From contig AP026073.1 of assembly GCA_024349765.1 (NCBI GenBank), forward strand, positions 7,688,001-7,752,000: a stretch of DNA of 64,000 nucleotides, in the 5' to 3' direction. This document shows, piece after piece, positions 31,712 to 42,547 of this stretch. Both the position numbers and the translations under genes were made by a program. The notes under the pieces are model-generated. The model ran no database searches and was not told the DNA's origin. It worked only from the letters and a program-made list of their open reading frames with translations. Position 1 is the stretch's first letter. Every line of letters starts with the position of its first letter. The stretch comes from Streptomyces nigrescens. Its GTDB lineage: Bacteria > Actinomycetota > Actinomycetes > Streptomycetales > Streptomycetaceae.

Positions 31712-32455
31712 GTGACTGCAACCGGAACCGACGAAGAGAGCGACCGGTCCGCGCCGCCGCCCTCGCCACCGCGCCGGGTGCGCCGGACCATCGCGTCCGT
31801 CGTCAGCGTCATCGGTGAACTGCTGATCACCGCCGGGCTGATCCTGGGCCTGTTCGTCGCGTACTCGCTGTGGTGGACCAACGTCCTCGCCGACCGCGAG
31901 GCGCACAAGCAGAGCGACCAGGTGCGCCGGCACTGGGCCAGCAGCGGCCCCAAGGGGCCCGGGGCGCTGGACATCAAGGACGGCATCGGCTTCCTGCACG
32001 TCCCCGCGATGGACAACGGCGAGGTGCTGGTCAAGAAGGGCACCAGCACCGAGGTCCTCAACGAGGGCGTGGCCGGCTACTACACCAAGCCGGTCAAGTC
32101 GGCGCTGCCGCAGGACAAGAAGGGCAACTTCACCCTCGCCGCGCACCGCGACGGCCACGGCGCGAAGTTCCACAACATCGACAAGCTCAAGGACGGCGAC
32201 CCGATCGTCTTCGAGACCAAGGACACCTGGTTCGTCTACAAGGTCTTCGCGGTCCTGCCCGAGACCTCGAAGTACAACGTCGACGTCCTCAACAAGGTCC
32301 CGAAGGAGTCCGGCAAGCACAAGGCCGGCCGCTACATCACCCTCACGACCTGCACCCCGGTCTACACCTCGACCTTCCGCTACATCGTCTGGGGCGAGCT
32401 GGAACGCACGGAAAAGGTCGACGCGGACCGCACACCGCCGGCCGAACTGCGCTAG
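31712..32455 (+). CDS. Class E sortase (third of three)
   Basis: 247 residues. A short Pro-rich cytoplasmic N-terminus precedes a membrane helix (ELLITAGLILGLFVAYSLWW). The catalytic domain has His in TLAAHRDGHG, Cys in YITLTTCTPVY and Arg in FRYIVWGE. GAGGGG lies upstream of GTG 31712. It is closer to the second sortase than to the first (shared ITLTTCTP and INKLKDGD-like segments), which suggests tandem duplication. A bidirectional terminator follows. Confidence 0.93.
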   Translation: MTATGTDEESDRSAPPPSPPRRVRRTIASVVSVIGELLITAGLILGLFVAYSLWWTNVLADREAHKQSDQVRRHWASSGPKGPGALDIKDGIGFLHVPAMDNGEVLVKKGTSTEVLNEGVAGYYTKPVKSALPQDKKGNFTLAAHRDGHGAKFHNIDKLKDGDPIVFETKDTWFVYKVFAVLPETSKYNVDVLNKVPKESGKHKAGRYITLTTCTPVYTSTFRYIVWGELERTEKVDADRTPPAELR

Positions 32456-32502
32456 CCGCACAGGGCCCGCAACGGCCCCGTACCGCCCGTCCGGCACATG
32501 AC

Positions 32503-32539
32503 GAAGCCCCGGCGGCCCTCCAAGGGCTGCCGGGGCTTC
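32503..32539. terminator. Bidirectional terminator between sortase and pknB genes
   Basis: GAAGCCCCGGCGGCCCT / AGGGCTGCCGGGGCTTC, a 17-base stem with one mismatch and a three-base loop, in the gap between convergent genes. Confidence 0.85.
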
Positions 32540-32560
32540 CTCGTGATGCTGTGCCGACTG

Positions 32561-34534
<1,974 letters not shown>

Positions 34535-34681
34535 AAGCTTCTCCAGCCCTCTCCGTCAGTCCCGACCGCACCCGTGTGTGTGGTCCGGCGGTGTGCTGTC
34601 CGGGCTACCGTACCCGGCACGCCCTACCGGACCGGGCCGGAGCCGCAACCTGATATGCGACCGGTATTGGCATGGCCCGGG

Positions 34682-36151
34682 TCACTTCTCGCCTTCGAGT
34701 ACCGCCTCCATGACGCGCTTGGCGATCGGAGCGGCGAGCTTTCCACCCGCGATGTCGTTGCGCAGGGTGTCGGATCCCTCAATGACCACGGCGACCGCGA
34801 CGGGGGTGCCCTTGTCGGTCTTCGCGTAGGAGATGAACCAGGCGTACGGGTTGTCCTTGTTGTTCTCGCCGTGCTGTGCGGTACCGGTCTTACCGCCGAC
34901 GATGACGCCCGGGATCTGCGCGTTGGTTCCCGTGCCCTCCTTGACCACGGTCTCCATGATGCTCTGGACCTTCTGAGCGTTCTCCGGACTCAGCGGCCGG
35001 CTCATCTCCTGCGGCGTGTGCTGCTGGACCACGTTGAGGTTCGGCGCGACCAGCTGGTCGACCATGTACGGCTTCATCAGCTTGCCGCCGTTGGCGACCG
35101 CCGAGGCGACCATGGCCATCTGCAGCGGGGTGGCGCGGTTGGAGGCCTGGCCGATGCCCGCCATCGCGTTCTGCGGCCGGTTGTCCGTCGGGTAGATGCT
35201 CTCCGCCGCCCGGACCGGGGTGTCGATCTTCGCGTTGTCGAAGCCGAACTTCTCCGCCTCGGCCTTCATCTTCTTGTTGCCGAGGTCCGCGCTGATCTTG
35301 CCGAAGACGGTGTTGCAGGAGTACCGCAGCGCCTGCCGCAGGCTGGCGTTCTCACACGGGATGCTGCCCTCGTTCTTCAGCTCGACGCCCGAGGTGTCGG
35401 GCAGCGTGTACGGAAGCGGCGAGCGGGTGTCGGCATCGACGTCGTTGTACAGCCCGTTCTCCAGCGCCGCCGAGGCCGTGACGACCTTGAAGGTGGAGCC
35501 CGGGGGGTAGGTCTGGCGCAGCGCCCGGTTGAGCATCGGCTCGTCGGGGTTGTTCTTCTTCTGCAGCCCGTTGTACGCCTTGGCGTCCTTGTCGCTCATG
35601 CCGGCGAAGGTGGACGGGTCGTACGACGGGGTGCTGGCCAGCGCCAGGATCGCGCCGGTCTCCGGGTTGATCGCGGCGACCGCGCCCTTGCTGTTCCCGA
35701 GCCCGTCGAAGGCGGCCTTCTGGGCCTTGGCGTCCAGCGTGGTCACCACGTTGCCGCCCTTCTGCTTGCTGCCGGTGAACATGTCCACCGTGCGGCTGAA
35801 GAAGAGCCGGTCGTCGGTGCCGGTGAGGATGCCGTCGTTCAGCTTCTCCAGCTGGTTGGCGTCGAACGCCTGCGAGGCATAGCCGGTGACCGGCGCCCAC
35901 ATCTTGCCGTTCTTGTACGTGCGCTTGTACTTGAAGTCGCCGCTGTCGGTGGTCGTCGAGCCGGTGACCGCCTTGCCGTCCACGATGATGTTGCCGCGCG
36001 GCGTGCTGTAGCGCTCGATCGCGACCCGGCGGTTGTGCGGGTCGTTCTTCAGTTCGTCTCCCTGGACGAACTGCACCCAGTTGACGCGGACCAGCAGGGC
36101 GAGGACGAGCAGGCCGCAGAAGATCGCGACCCGACGCAGGGGCTTGTTCAC
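34682..36151 (-). CDS. pbpA: Penicillin-binding protein (class B transpeptidase, PbpA type)
   Basis: 489 residues. An N-terminal membrane anchor (VAIFCGLLVLALLVRVNWVQ) is followed by a dimerisation region and the transpeptidase domain. The active-site SxxK is in PPGSTFKVVTA, SxN in RYSCNTVFG, and KTG in VGGKTGTAQHG. It cross-links peptidoglycan with the adjacent FtsW/RodA-type glycosyltransferase, whose stop it overlaps (GTGA). GTG start at 36151. Confidence 0.95.
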   Translation of the reverse strand: MNKPLRRVAIFCGLLVLALLVRVNWVQFVQGDELKNDPHNRRVAIERYSTPRGNIIVDGKAVTGSTTTDSGDFKYKRTYKNGKMWAPVTGYASQAFDANQLEKLNDGILTGTDDRLFFSRTVDMFTGSKQKGGNVVTTLDAKAQKAAFDGLGNSKGAVAAINPETGAILALASTPSYDPSTFAGMSDKDAKAYNGLQKKNNPDEPMLNRALRQTYPPGSTFKVVTASAALENGLYNDVDADTRSPLPYTLPDTSGVELKNEGSIPCENASLRQALRYSCNTVFGKISADLGNKKMKAEAEKFGFDNAKIDTPVRAAESIYPTDNRPQNAMAGIGQASNRATPLQMAMVASAVANGGKLMKPYMVDQLVAPNLNVVQQHTPQEMSRPLSPENAQKVQSIMETVVKEGTGTNAQIPGVIVGGKTGTAQHGENNKDNPYAWFISYAKTDKGTPVAVAVVIEGSDTLRNDIAGGKLAAPIAKRVMEAVLEGEK

Positions 36152-37545
36152 GGGCGGACCACCTGGGTCATCTCGGCGTCGGTGGACGGTGCGGGGGTCG
36201 GCGCCGGGCGCCGCGCGGTGTCGCTGATGCGCAGCAGGATGGCCACCAGCGCCCAGTTGGCGATGACGGAGGAACCACCCTGGGCCAGGAACGGCATCGT
36301 CATACCGGTCAGCGGGATGAGGCCGGTCACACCGCCGGCGACGACGAAGACCTGCAGCGCGAAGGCGCCGGACAGGCCGATCGACAGCAGCTTGCCGAAG
36401 GGGTCACGGGCGGCCAGCGCCGTACGGATGCCGCGCTCGATCAGCAGGCCGTACAGCAGCAGGATGGCCATCAGGCCGGCCAGGCCGATCTCCTCGCCGA
36501 CCGTGGCGAGGATGTAGTCGCTCTTGGGGGCGATACCGCCGATGAGCCGGGAGTAGCCCTGGCCCAGGCCGGAGCCGAGGATGCCGCCGGAGCCGAAGGA
36601 GTACATCGCCTGCGCGGTCTCGGTGACACCGCCGTTGAGCAGCTCCAGCGGGTTCAGCCAGTTGTGGACACGCACCTGGACGTGCGACTCGAACGTGGCC
36701 ACGGCGACCGCGCCGCCCGCGCTGAGCAGCAGACCGAAGACGATCCAGCTGGTCCGCTCGGTGGCGACGTACAGCATGATCACGAAGAGGCCGAAGAACA
36801 GCAGCGAGGTACCCAGGTCCGTCTCGAAGACCAGGATCATCAGGCTGAGCGCCCAGATCACCAGGATCGGGCCGAGGTCGCGGCCGCGCGGGAGGTACAG
36901 GCCCATGAAGCGGCGGCTGGCCAGCGCCAGCGCGTCCCGCTTCACCATGAGGTAGCCCGCGAAGAAGATCGCGATGATGATCTTGGCGAACTCACCCGGC
37001 TGCAGCGAACCGACACCGGGGATGGTGATCCAGATGCGCGCGCCGAAACGGGCCGGGAAGAAGATCGGCGCGATCAGCAGCACCAGCGCGACCACCATCG
37101 AGATGTAGGTGTAACGCTGCAGGACGCGGTGGTCCTTGAGGAAGATCAGCACGCCGAGGAAGAGCGCGACACCCAGCGTCGACCACATCAGCTGCCCCGG
37201 CGCCATCGCACCGCCCAGCTGCGGGGTGCTGATCTGCGGCTCCTGGTCCAGGCGCCAGATGAAGACCAGGCCCAGACCGTTCAGCAGGGTGGCGATCGGC
37301 AGCATCAGCGGGTCCGCGTACGGCGCCCACTTGCGGACGACGAGGTGGGCGACGCCGGCCAGCAGGCCGAGGCCCAGCGTGTAGCCGAGCACGCCGGCGG
37401 GCACGGCCTCTTCCTTGGCCAGCCCGACGTTGATGTACGCGAACACCGGGATCAGCACGGCGAAGACGAGCATCGCCAGCTCGGTGTTGCGGCGGCTCGG
37501 GGCTCCGATCGTGCCGATGGTGGTGGTGTTGGTGGTACTGCTCAT
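36148..37545 (-). CDS. FtsW/RodA/SpoVE family peptidoglycan glycosyltransferase
   Basis: 465 residues, about 10-12 membrane helices. SEDS-family signatures include TDLGTSLLFFGLFVIMLY, the proposed catalytic-aspartate region, and MTMPFLAQGGSSVIANW near the end. It polymerises lipid II together with the class B PBP encoded immediately downstream. RodA versus FtsW cannot be decided from the sequence; the cluster type (pstP-rodA-pbpA-pknB) favours a RodA-like role. ATG 37545 follows pstP by 23 bp. Confidence 0.94.
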   Translation of the reverse strand: MSSTTNTTTIGTIGAPSRRNTELAMLVFAVLIPVFAYINVGLAKEEAVPAGVLGYTLGLGLLAGVAHLVVRKWAPYADPLMLPIATLLNGLGLVFIWRLDQEPQISTPQLGGAMAPGQLMWSTLGVALFLGVLIFLKDHRVLQRYTYISMVVALVLLIAPIFFPARFGARIWITIPGVGSLQPGEFAKIIIAIFFAGYLMVKRDALALASRRFMGLYLPRGRDLGPILVIWALSLMILVFETDLGTSLLFFGLFVIMLYVATERTSWIVFGLLLSAGGAVAVATFESHVQVRVHNWLNPLELLNGGVTETAQAMYSFGSGGILGSGLGQGYSRLIGGIAPKSDYILATVGEEIGLAGLMAILLLYGLLIERGIRTALAARDPFGKLLSIGLSGAFALQVFVVAGGVTGLIPLTGMTMPFLAQGGSSVIANWALVAILLRISDTARRPAPTPAPSTDAEMTQVVRP

Positions 37546-37568
37546 GAGATCTACGGCCCCCTACGCCC

Positions 37569-39140
37569 TCACTGCTGGGTGCTGCAATTCTTTTCCAGCT
37601 TCTGCTGCTCCTCGGAGGGGGCCTGGCTGGGAGTGGGTGTGGGAGTCGCGGACGCGGGCGCCGACAGCGCCCCCGCCGTACCGGTGCCGGACTTGTCCGT
37701 GGTGCCGGGCCTGGTGGTCGGCGTACCGGGCTTGGTCGGCGTGCCGGGCTTCGTGCCGGGCTTGGCGGGCGTGCCCGCCTGGCCCTTGCCCTTGTTGCGC
37801 GCCGCTTCGCGCTCGGCGGCCTCCCGCTGCTCCTTGCTGCGGCAGGCGTTGGCCTGCTTGCTCAGCTCGGTGACCTTGTCGCCGCCCTGCAGGCGGCTGT
37901 CGACCGCGATCGTCTGCTTGACCTGGTTGCGCTGGTACAGCGGCAGGTACTTGAGTTCGATCTCGGGGTGGTCCTCGTCCACGGCGTTGAGCTTGAACCA
38001 GGCGAGGTCCTGGCTGATGCCGCGGTACAGCGCGACGTGGTCGTCCTTGGCACCGACGAAGTACTGGGTCTGCGTCCAGCGGTAGCCCGCGTAGAGCCCG
38101 CCGCCGACGACGGCCAGCGCCAGCACGCCGAACAGCGACCGCTTGAGCCACCGCCCGCGCTTGGGCTTGACGAAGTCCTCGTCCATGAACGCGCCGAAGG
38201 AGCCCTGCGGCGGACCGCCGACCTCCGGGTCACCGCTCCCGGGCGGCCCGAAGGCACCGCCGGGCGCGGACGGCTGCCCGCCCGGACGGCCGAGCTCGGC
38301 GGCCCGGGCGGCCGGCGTCTGGAGCGTGCTGGGGTCGTTGAGCTGGTTCTGGTTCTCCGCGACGGCACCGACGATCACCGGGGTGTCGTTGAGCTGCCCG
38401 GCCATCGTGTCGTTGCCGTCCACGTCCAGGACGTCGGCGACGATGCAGGTGATGTTGTCCGGGCCGCCGCCGCGCAGCGCGAGCTGGATCAGCTCCTGCA
38501 CCGTCTCGTGCGGCCCGTGGTAGCCGGCCAGCGTCTCTTCCAGCGTCTGGTGGCTGACGACGCCGGACAGCCCGTCCGAGCAGATCAGATAGCGGTCGCC
38601 GGCCCGCACCTCGCGGATCGACAGATCGGGCTCGACGTGATCACCGCTGCCCAGCGCCCGCATCAGCAGCGACCGCTGCGGATGGGTGGTGGCCTCCTCC
38701 TCGGTGATCCGGCCCTCGTCGACCAGCCGCTGCACCCAGGTGTGGTCCTGCGTGATCTGGGTCAGCACACCGTCCCGCAGCAGGTACGCGCGGGAGTCGC
38801 CGACGTGCACCAGGCCGAGTCGCTGGCCGGTCCACAGCAGCGCGGTCAGCGTCGTCCCCATGCCTTCGAGCTGGGGGTCCTCCTCGACCATCACCCGCAG
38901 CTGCTCGTTGGCGCGCTGCACGGCGGTGCCGAGCGAGGTCAGGATGTCCGACCCCGGGACGTCGTCGTCGAGCTGGACGAGCGTGGAGATCACCTCGGAG
39001 GAGGCGACCTCACCGGCGGCCTGGCCGCCCATACCGTCCGCGATGGCGAGCAGCCGCGGCCCGGCGTAGCCGGAGTCCTCGTTGCCCTCGCGGATCATGC
39101 CCTTGTGCGATCCGGCGGCGAAGCGCAGTGACAGACTCAT
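37569..39140 (-). CDS. pstP: PP2C-family serine/threonine protein phosphatase (PstP type)
   Basis: 523 residues. The phosphatase domain (~1-240) shows the metal-binding motifs GNEDSG, AIADGMGG, HVGDSRAYLLRDG, ICSDGLSGVV and PDNITCIVADV. A linker, a membrane helix (SLFGVLALAVVGGGLYAGYR) and an extracellular domain follow, ending in a Thr/Pro/Lys-rich tail (KPGTKPGTPTKPGT). It dephosphorylates PknB and its targets. ATG 39140 is supported by GAGG and by MSLSLRFAAGSHKGMIREGN; upstream extensions look non-coding. Confidence 0.95.
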   Translation of the reverse strand: MSLSLRFAAGSHKGMIREGNEDSGYAGPRLLAIADGMGGQAAGEVASSEVISTLVQLDDDVPGSDILTSLGTAVQRANEQLRVMVEEDPQLEGMGTTLTALLWTGQRLGLVHVGDSRAYLLRDGVLTQITQDHTWVQRLVDEGRITEEEATTHPQRSLLMRALGSGDHVEPDLSIREVRAGDRYLICSDGLSGVVSHQTLEETLAGYHGPHETVQELIQLALRGGGPDNITCIVADVLDVDGNDTMAGQLNDTPVIVGAVAENQNQLNDPSTLQTPAARAAELGRPGGQPSAPGGAFGPPGSGDPEVGGPPQGSFGAFMDEDFVKPKRGRWLKRSLFGVLALAVVGGGLYAGYRWTQTQYFVGAKDDHVALYRGISQDLAWFKLNAVDEDHPEIELKYLPLYQRNQVKQTIAVDSRLQGGDKVTELSKQANACRSKEQREAAEREAARNKGKGQAGTPAKPGTKPGTPTKPGTPTTRPGTTDKSGTGTAGALSAPASATPTPTPSQAPSEEQQKLEKNCSTQQ

Positions 39141-39272
39141 GCGCACCTCACCCGTCGGCTCGGGGTACAGCCGGTCTCGCCTGGCCACACTGCCCACCCT
39201 CCGGTCGGGAGCACGCCCGGGTCCGCCGAGTGGACCGCCGCGGCTCGCTCGCTCCGCTCGCTCATTGTCGTA

Positions 39273-39803
39273 CTACTTCCGCAGCTCGATGACGGTCTTG
39301 CCGATGCGGATCGGGGCTCCCAGCGGAATCGGTGTCGGGGTCGTCAGTCGGGTCCGGTCCAGGTACGTGCCGTTGGTGGAACCGAGGTCCTCGACGATCC
39401 ACTGGCCGTCACGGTCCGGGTAGATCCTGGCATGCCTGCTGGACGCGTAGTCGTCGTCCAGCACGATCGTGGAGTCGTGCGCACGGCCCAGGGAGATCGT
39501 CTGGCCTTGGAGGGCGACGGTGGTGCCGGTCAGCGACCCCTCGGAGACCACGAGCTTCGTGGGCGCTCCGCGGCGCTGGCGGTTGCCGCCGCGGCCGCCT
39601 TCCTGGCGGCGCTGCTGTTGTTGCTGCGGTGGCGCGGCCTGGCGCTGGGTACGGGCCTCCTGCCCGCCCCGCCGGGCGGCCCCGCGCTGAGTCACGCGGG
39701 TGCCGAACAGATCGCTGCGGATGACCTGGACGGCCACGATGACGAACAGCCACAGTACGGCGAGGAAACCCAACCGCATGACCGTGAGGGTCAGCTCTGA
39801 CAT
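39273..39803 (-). CDS. fhaB: FHA-domain membrane protein FhaB (FipA-binding type)
   Basis: 176 residues. An N-terminal membrane helix (LGFLAVLWLFVIVAVQVI) and a Gln/Arg-rich linker precede the C-terminal forkhead-associated domain (~90-176), with phosphothreonine-binding residues in LGRAHDSTIVL, SSRHARI and LGSTNGTYLD. It docks threonine-phosphorylated partners of the adjacent kinase. It follows fhaA by ten bases. Confidence 0.93.
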   Translation of the reverse strand: MSELTLTVMRLGFLAVLWLFVIVAVQVIRSDLFGTRVTQRGAARRGGQEARTQRQAAPPQQQQQRRQEGGRGGNRQRRGAPTKLVVSEGSLTGTTVALQGQTISLGRAHDSTIVLDDDYASSRHARIYPDRDGQWIVEDLGSTNGTYLDRTRLTTPTPIPLGAPIRIGKTVIELRK

Positions 39804-39813
39804 TGCCCCCGCT

Positions 39814-40647
39814 TCACCCTTCGGCTTGCCGGTAAACGATGGTGGTACTGCCCACGACGATCCGCGAGCCGTCGCGGAGACTAGCGCGGGTGGTGTGCTG
39901 CCCGTCTACCACGATGCCGTTGGTAGAACCCAGATCCTGGATCGTGGGGGGCGTTCCGACCCGGATCTCACAGTGACGCCGGGAGACACCCGGGTCGTCG
40001 ATCCGTACGTCAGCGTCGGTGCTGCGGCCCAGCACGAGCGTGGGGCGCGAGATCTGGTGGCGGGTGCCGTTGATCTCGATCCAGCGCCGGGTCTGCGCGT
40101 AGGGCTGCGGCCCTGCACCGGGCGGTGCCGCACGGGGTACGGGCTGTGCGCCGCCGGGAGGCGGGGACGAAGGCATGGGGGGCGGGCTCACGTGGCCGGC
40201 GCCGGGACGCGGGCCCTGCGGGACCGCCGAGGCGCGCTGCGCGGCCGCCTGGCCGGGCTGCTCCTGGGACGTGCTGGAGGCGAGGGTGCGGCTGCGCACG
40301 CGGTACAGGCCGGTGTCGAGATCGTCGGCCTTCTCCAGGTGGACCTTGATCGACCCCATGAAGGTGTAGCGCTGCTGCTTCGCGTAGTCGCGGACCATGC
40401 TCGACAGCTCGTCGCCGAGCTGCCCGCTGTACGGGCTCAGCCGCTCGTAGTCGGGGGCGCTCAGTTCGACGATGAAGTCATTGGGGACGACCGTGCGGTC
40501 GCGGTTCCAGATGGTGGCGTTGTTGTCGCACTCGCGCTGCAGCGCGCCGGCGATCTCGACGGGCTGCACCTCGGACTTGAACACCTTGGCGAAGGTGCCG
40601 TTGACGAGACCTTCGAGACGCTGCTCGAAACGCTTCAGTACTCCCAC
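39814..40647 (-). CDS. fhaA: FHA-domain protein FhaA (DUF3662 + FHA)
   Basis: 277 residues. The N-terminal DUF3662 domain (MGVLKRFEQRLEGLVNGTFA to ~120) is followed by a Pro/Ala/Gln linker. The C-terminal FHA domain has VLGRSTDADVRI, SRRHCEIRV and LGSTNGIVVD. In mycobacteria the homologue binds phosphorylated MviN and regulates peptidoglycan synthesis. GTG 40647 has the near-perfect ribosome site AAGGAGGTG, and it is first gene of the fhaA-fhaB-pstP-rodA-pbpA-pknB transcript. Confidence 0.94.
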   Translation of the reverse strand: MGVLKRFEQRLEGLVNGTFAKVFKSEVQPVEIAGALQRECDNNATIWNRDRTVVPNDFIVELSAPDYERLSPYSGQLGDELSSMVRDYAKQQRYTFMGSIKVHLEKADDLDTGLYRVRSRTLASSTSQEQPGQAAAQRASAVPQGPRPGAGHVSPPPMPSSPPPGGAQPVPRAAPPGAGPQPYAQTRRWIEINGTRHQISRPTLVLGRSTDADVRIDDPGVSRRHCEIRVGTPPTIQDLGSTNGIVVDGQHTTRASLRDGSRIVVGSTTIVYRQAEG

Positions 40648-41194
40648 GGGGCACCTCCTTCCTCAGTCTCCGTCGGTGTCGTCCTGATCGGGTGGTCCTG
40701 ATACTGCTTACTGATCGTATCCACGCCTTGGGAAATCGGCTGGTTCCCCTTTCCCGCCTTGAGGACGAGTGTCGCCTCTCACAGGGTTGCCCGGTGCCTG
40801 TCCGCTCCTTGCCCGCTGCTCGTGCACTGCGATCGTAGATGTGCCCCGATGACAGTGTCCCGCAACCGCCGAGCACTCCGGGCGGCCGGGGCCGCAGTCG
40901 GACCGGGCCCCGGACACCCTGCCCGGCAGGTGGCTCCGCACGCCACCTCACGACTCCGTGCGTCACCTCACGGCCCTGCCTGTCCCCGTATGTGGTGCTG
41001 CATGTCACCTCGTAGGTGGTGCTGCACGTCACCTCCCGGTGGTGCAGGTCACCTCACAGTTGTGTCCGCCGGCTCCCGGCGCCGCACGCCCTTGTACGGC
41101 GCTGCACGGGCCGGGGACCCCGCCCGGGTCCCAGGAGACGCGGGCGGGGAGGGGCCCGGGGGAAAGGCGTGTGAACCCACCCCGGCCAGCGTGC
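40648..41194. other. Long fhaA leader/intergenic region with GTCACCTC repeats
   Basis: About 550 bp without a convincing gene. It must hold the fhaA promoter (minus). Between 40932 and 41058 the element CACCTC recurs at least five times, mostly as GTCACCTC, interleaved with GTGGTG(C)TGCA(C/T)GTCACCTC units. No transposase remnant or hairpin was recognised. Confidence 0.6.
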
Positions 41195-41200
41195 TAATGT
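41171..41200 (+). promoter_or_regulatory. Candidate tRNA-Leu promoter (GTGAAC-18-TAATGT)
   Basis: TAATGT at 41195-41200 is the best -10 upstream of tRNA-Leu; GTGAAC at 41171-41176 is a weak -35. Transcription would begin about 75 bases before the tRNA. Confidence 0.35.
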
Positions 41201-41280
41201 TCTGGATGTCGGCAGGCGCTCGCACAAGACCCGGACAGAACAACCCGGATCGCGTGAGAGAATCAACCGGCAGCACCCAT

Positions 41281-41364
41281 GCGCGGGTGGCGGAATAGGC
41301 AGACGCGCTGGATTCAGGTTCCAGTGCCCGAAAGGGCGTGGGGGTTCAACTCCCCCCTCGCGCA
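41281..41364 (+). tRNA. tRNA-Leu (anticodon CAG)
   Basis: 84-base class II tRNA. The acceptor is GCGCGGG/CTCGCGC (one G-T pair) with discriminator A. The anticodon loop TTCAGGT contains CAG. The long variable arm is TGCCCGAAAGGGCGT, and the T-arm is GGGGG-TTCAACT-CCCCC. CCA is not encoded. Confidence 0.97.
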
Positions 41365-41371
41365 CAGATGA

Positions 41372-41412
41372 GACCCCCGGTCTCCGGAGAAATCCGGCGA
41401 CCGGGGGTCTTT
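41372..41412. terminator. tRNA-Leu terminator
   Basis: Perfect 11-bp stem GACCCCCGGTC / GACCGGGGGTC with a 16-base loop, followed by TTTCG. It also lies downstream of the convergent LysR gene. Confidence 0.85.
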
Positions 41413-41516
41413 CGTTGTTCCTGCACAGGTTGCCTTCCTCACATTGTTGCCTCGGTCACCTTCACGGCCGGGGTGGGGTCTGGGCGAGGGGTCGGGCACG
41501 GCTTGTGTGGCCTCCG

Positions 41517-42452
41517 TCACGGTCGCAGGGGTACGGCTTCACGAACGTCGTCAGGCCGTAGCGAGTCCGTCACGGCCGTGCGGAAGGCGCGGATCCGAGC
41601 GGTCTCGCGTGCGGTGTGGTGGACGAGGCCCAGGACGGAGTCGGGGAGTCCGGTCACCGGGACGAAGGTGAGGTCGCGCCTGCCGTGGTAGTCCGCGGTG
41701 GGGCGGCACAGCAGCATCGCCCCGCGTCCGGCCGCGGTGAGGGTGAGGCCCTCCTGGAGGGTGCTGATCCGCGGCCCGGCCGGTATGGGACGGCCCTGCG
41801 GTGTGGCGGCCGGGGCATGGGCCGCGCGCCAGTAGGGCGGCGCCGGGCCGTCCGGGGAGATCAGCGGGACGCCGGCAAGCTCCTCGGCGCCGATCGCGGT
41901 CCGGGACGCCAGGGGATGCCGTACGGACACCGCGAGGGTCTGCTGCTGGGCGGAGAAGACCGGGCCGAGGGTGAGGTCCGGCTCGGCCATGGGCAGCAGC
42001 GTCACGGCGACGTCGACCGCACCGCTGCGCAGCGCACCGAACGGATCACACAGGGGGATCTCGACGATTTCGGTGGCGCAACCGGGGTGACGGCGCTGGA
42101 AGGTGTCGATGGCCCGCATGATCCGGTCGTCCGCGGTCCCCTGGAACCCGATCGTCAGCCGCCCTTCGACGCCCCGGGCGGCACTGCGGGCCTGCTCCAC
42201 GCTGGCACGCAGGGCGTCGTACGCGGGGCGCAGCGACGTACGGAACTCCTCGCCGAGCGGGGTCAGCCGGACCCGGCGGCTGGTGCGGTCGACGAGGCGG
42301 GCGCCGATCCGCGACTCCAGGGAACGCAGCAGCTGGCTGACGCGGCTCTGCGAGACGTACAGCCGCGCGCCGGTACGCCCGAAGTGCAGTTCCTCGGACA
42401 GCACGAGGAAGCACTCCAGCTCGCGGAGTTCGAGGCCGGGGGCAGCGGTCAT
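41517..42452 (-). CDS. LysR-family transcriptional regulator
   Basis: 311 residues. The N-terminal winged helix-turn-helix starts LELRELECFLVLSEELHFGR and includes ARLYVSQSRVSQLLRSLE. The C-terminal ligand-binding domain runs from ~90. ATG 42452 was chosen because the HTH begins about ten residues in; an upstream ATG adds ~14 residues. It is divergent from an MFS transporter with a T-N11-A palindrome between them, so it probably controls that transporter. The inducer is unknown. Confidence 0.9.
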   Translation of the reverse strand: MTAAPGLELRELECFLVLSEELHFGRTGARLYVSQSRVSQLLRSLESRIGARLVDRTSRRVRLTPLGEEFRTSLRPAYDALRASVEQARSAARGVEGRLTIGFQGTADDRIMRAIDTFQRRHPGCATEIVEIPLCDPFGALRSGAVDVAVTLLPMAEPDLTLGPVFSAQQQTLAVSVRHPLASRTAIGAEELAGVPLISPDGPAPPYWRAAHAPAATPQGRPIPAGPRISTLQEGLTLTAAGRGAMLLCRPTADYHGRRDLTFVPVTGLPDSVLGLVHHTARETARIRAFRTAVTDSLRPDDVREAVPLRP

Positions 42453-42476
42453 GAGGTGTACCCACTCGTGGGATCG

Positions 42477-42491
42477 ATGAGTTCTGCTCAT
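42477..42491. promoter_or_regulatory. Candidate LysR operator (ATGAG-N5-CTCAT)
   Basis: Perfect 5-bp dyad ATGAG/CTCAT containing T-N11-A, the LysR-type binding core, in the 95-bp divergent gap between the LysR and MFS genes. Confidence 0.6.
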
Positions 42492-42547
42492 AGAAGCGTG
42501 AGGAGTTGGCCGTTGTTCCCCGACGGGCGCGCGCATTGGCTGGGGGC

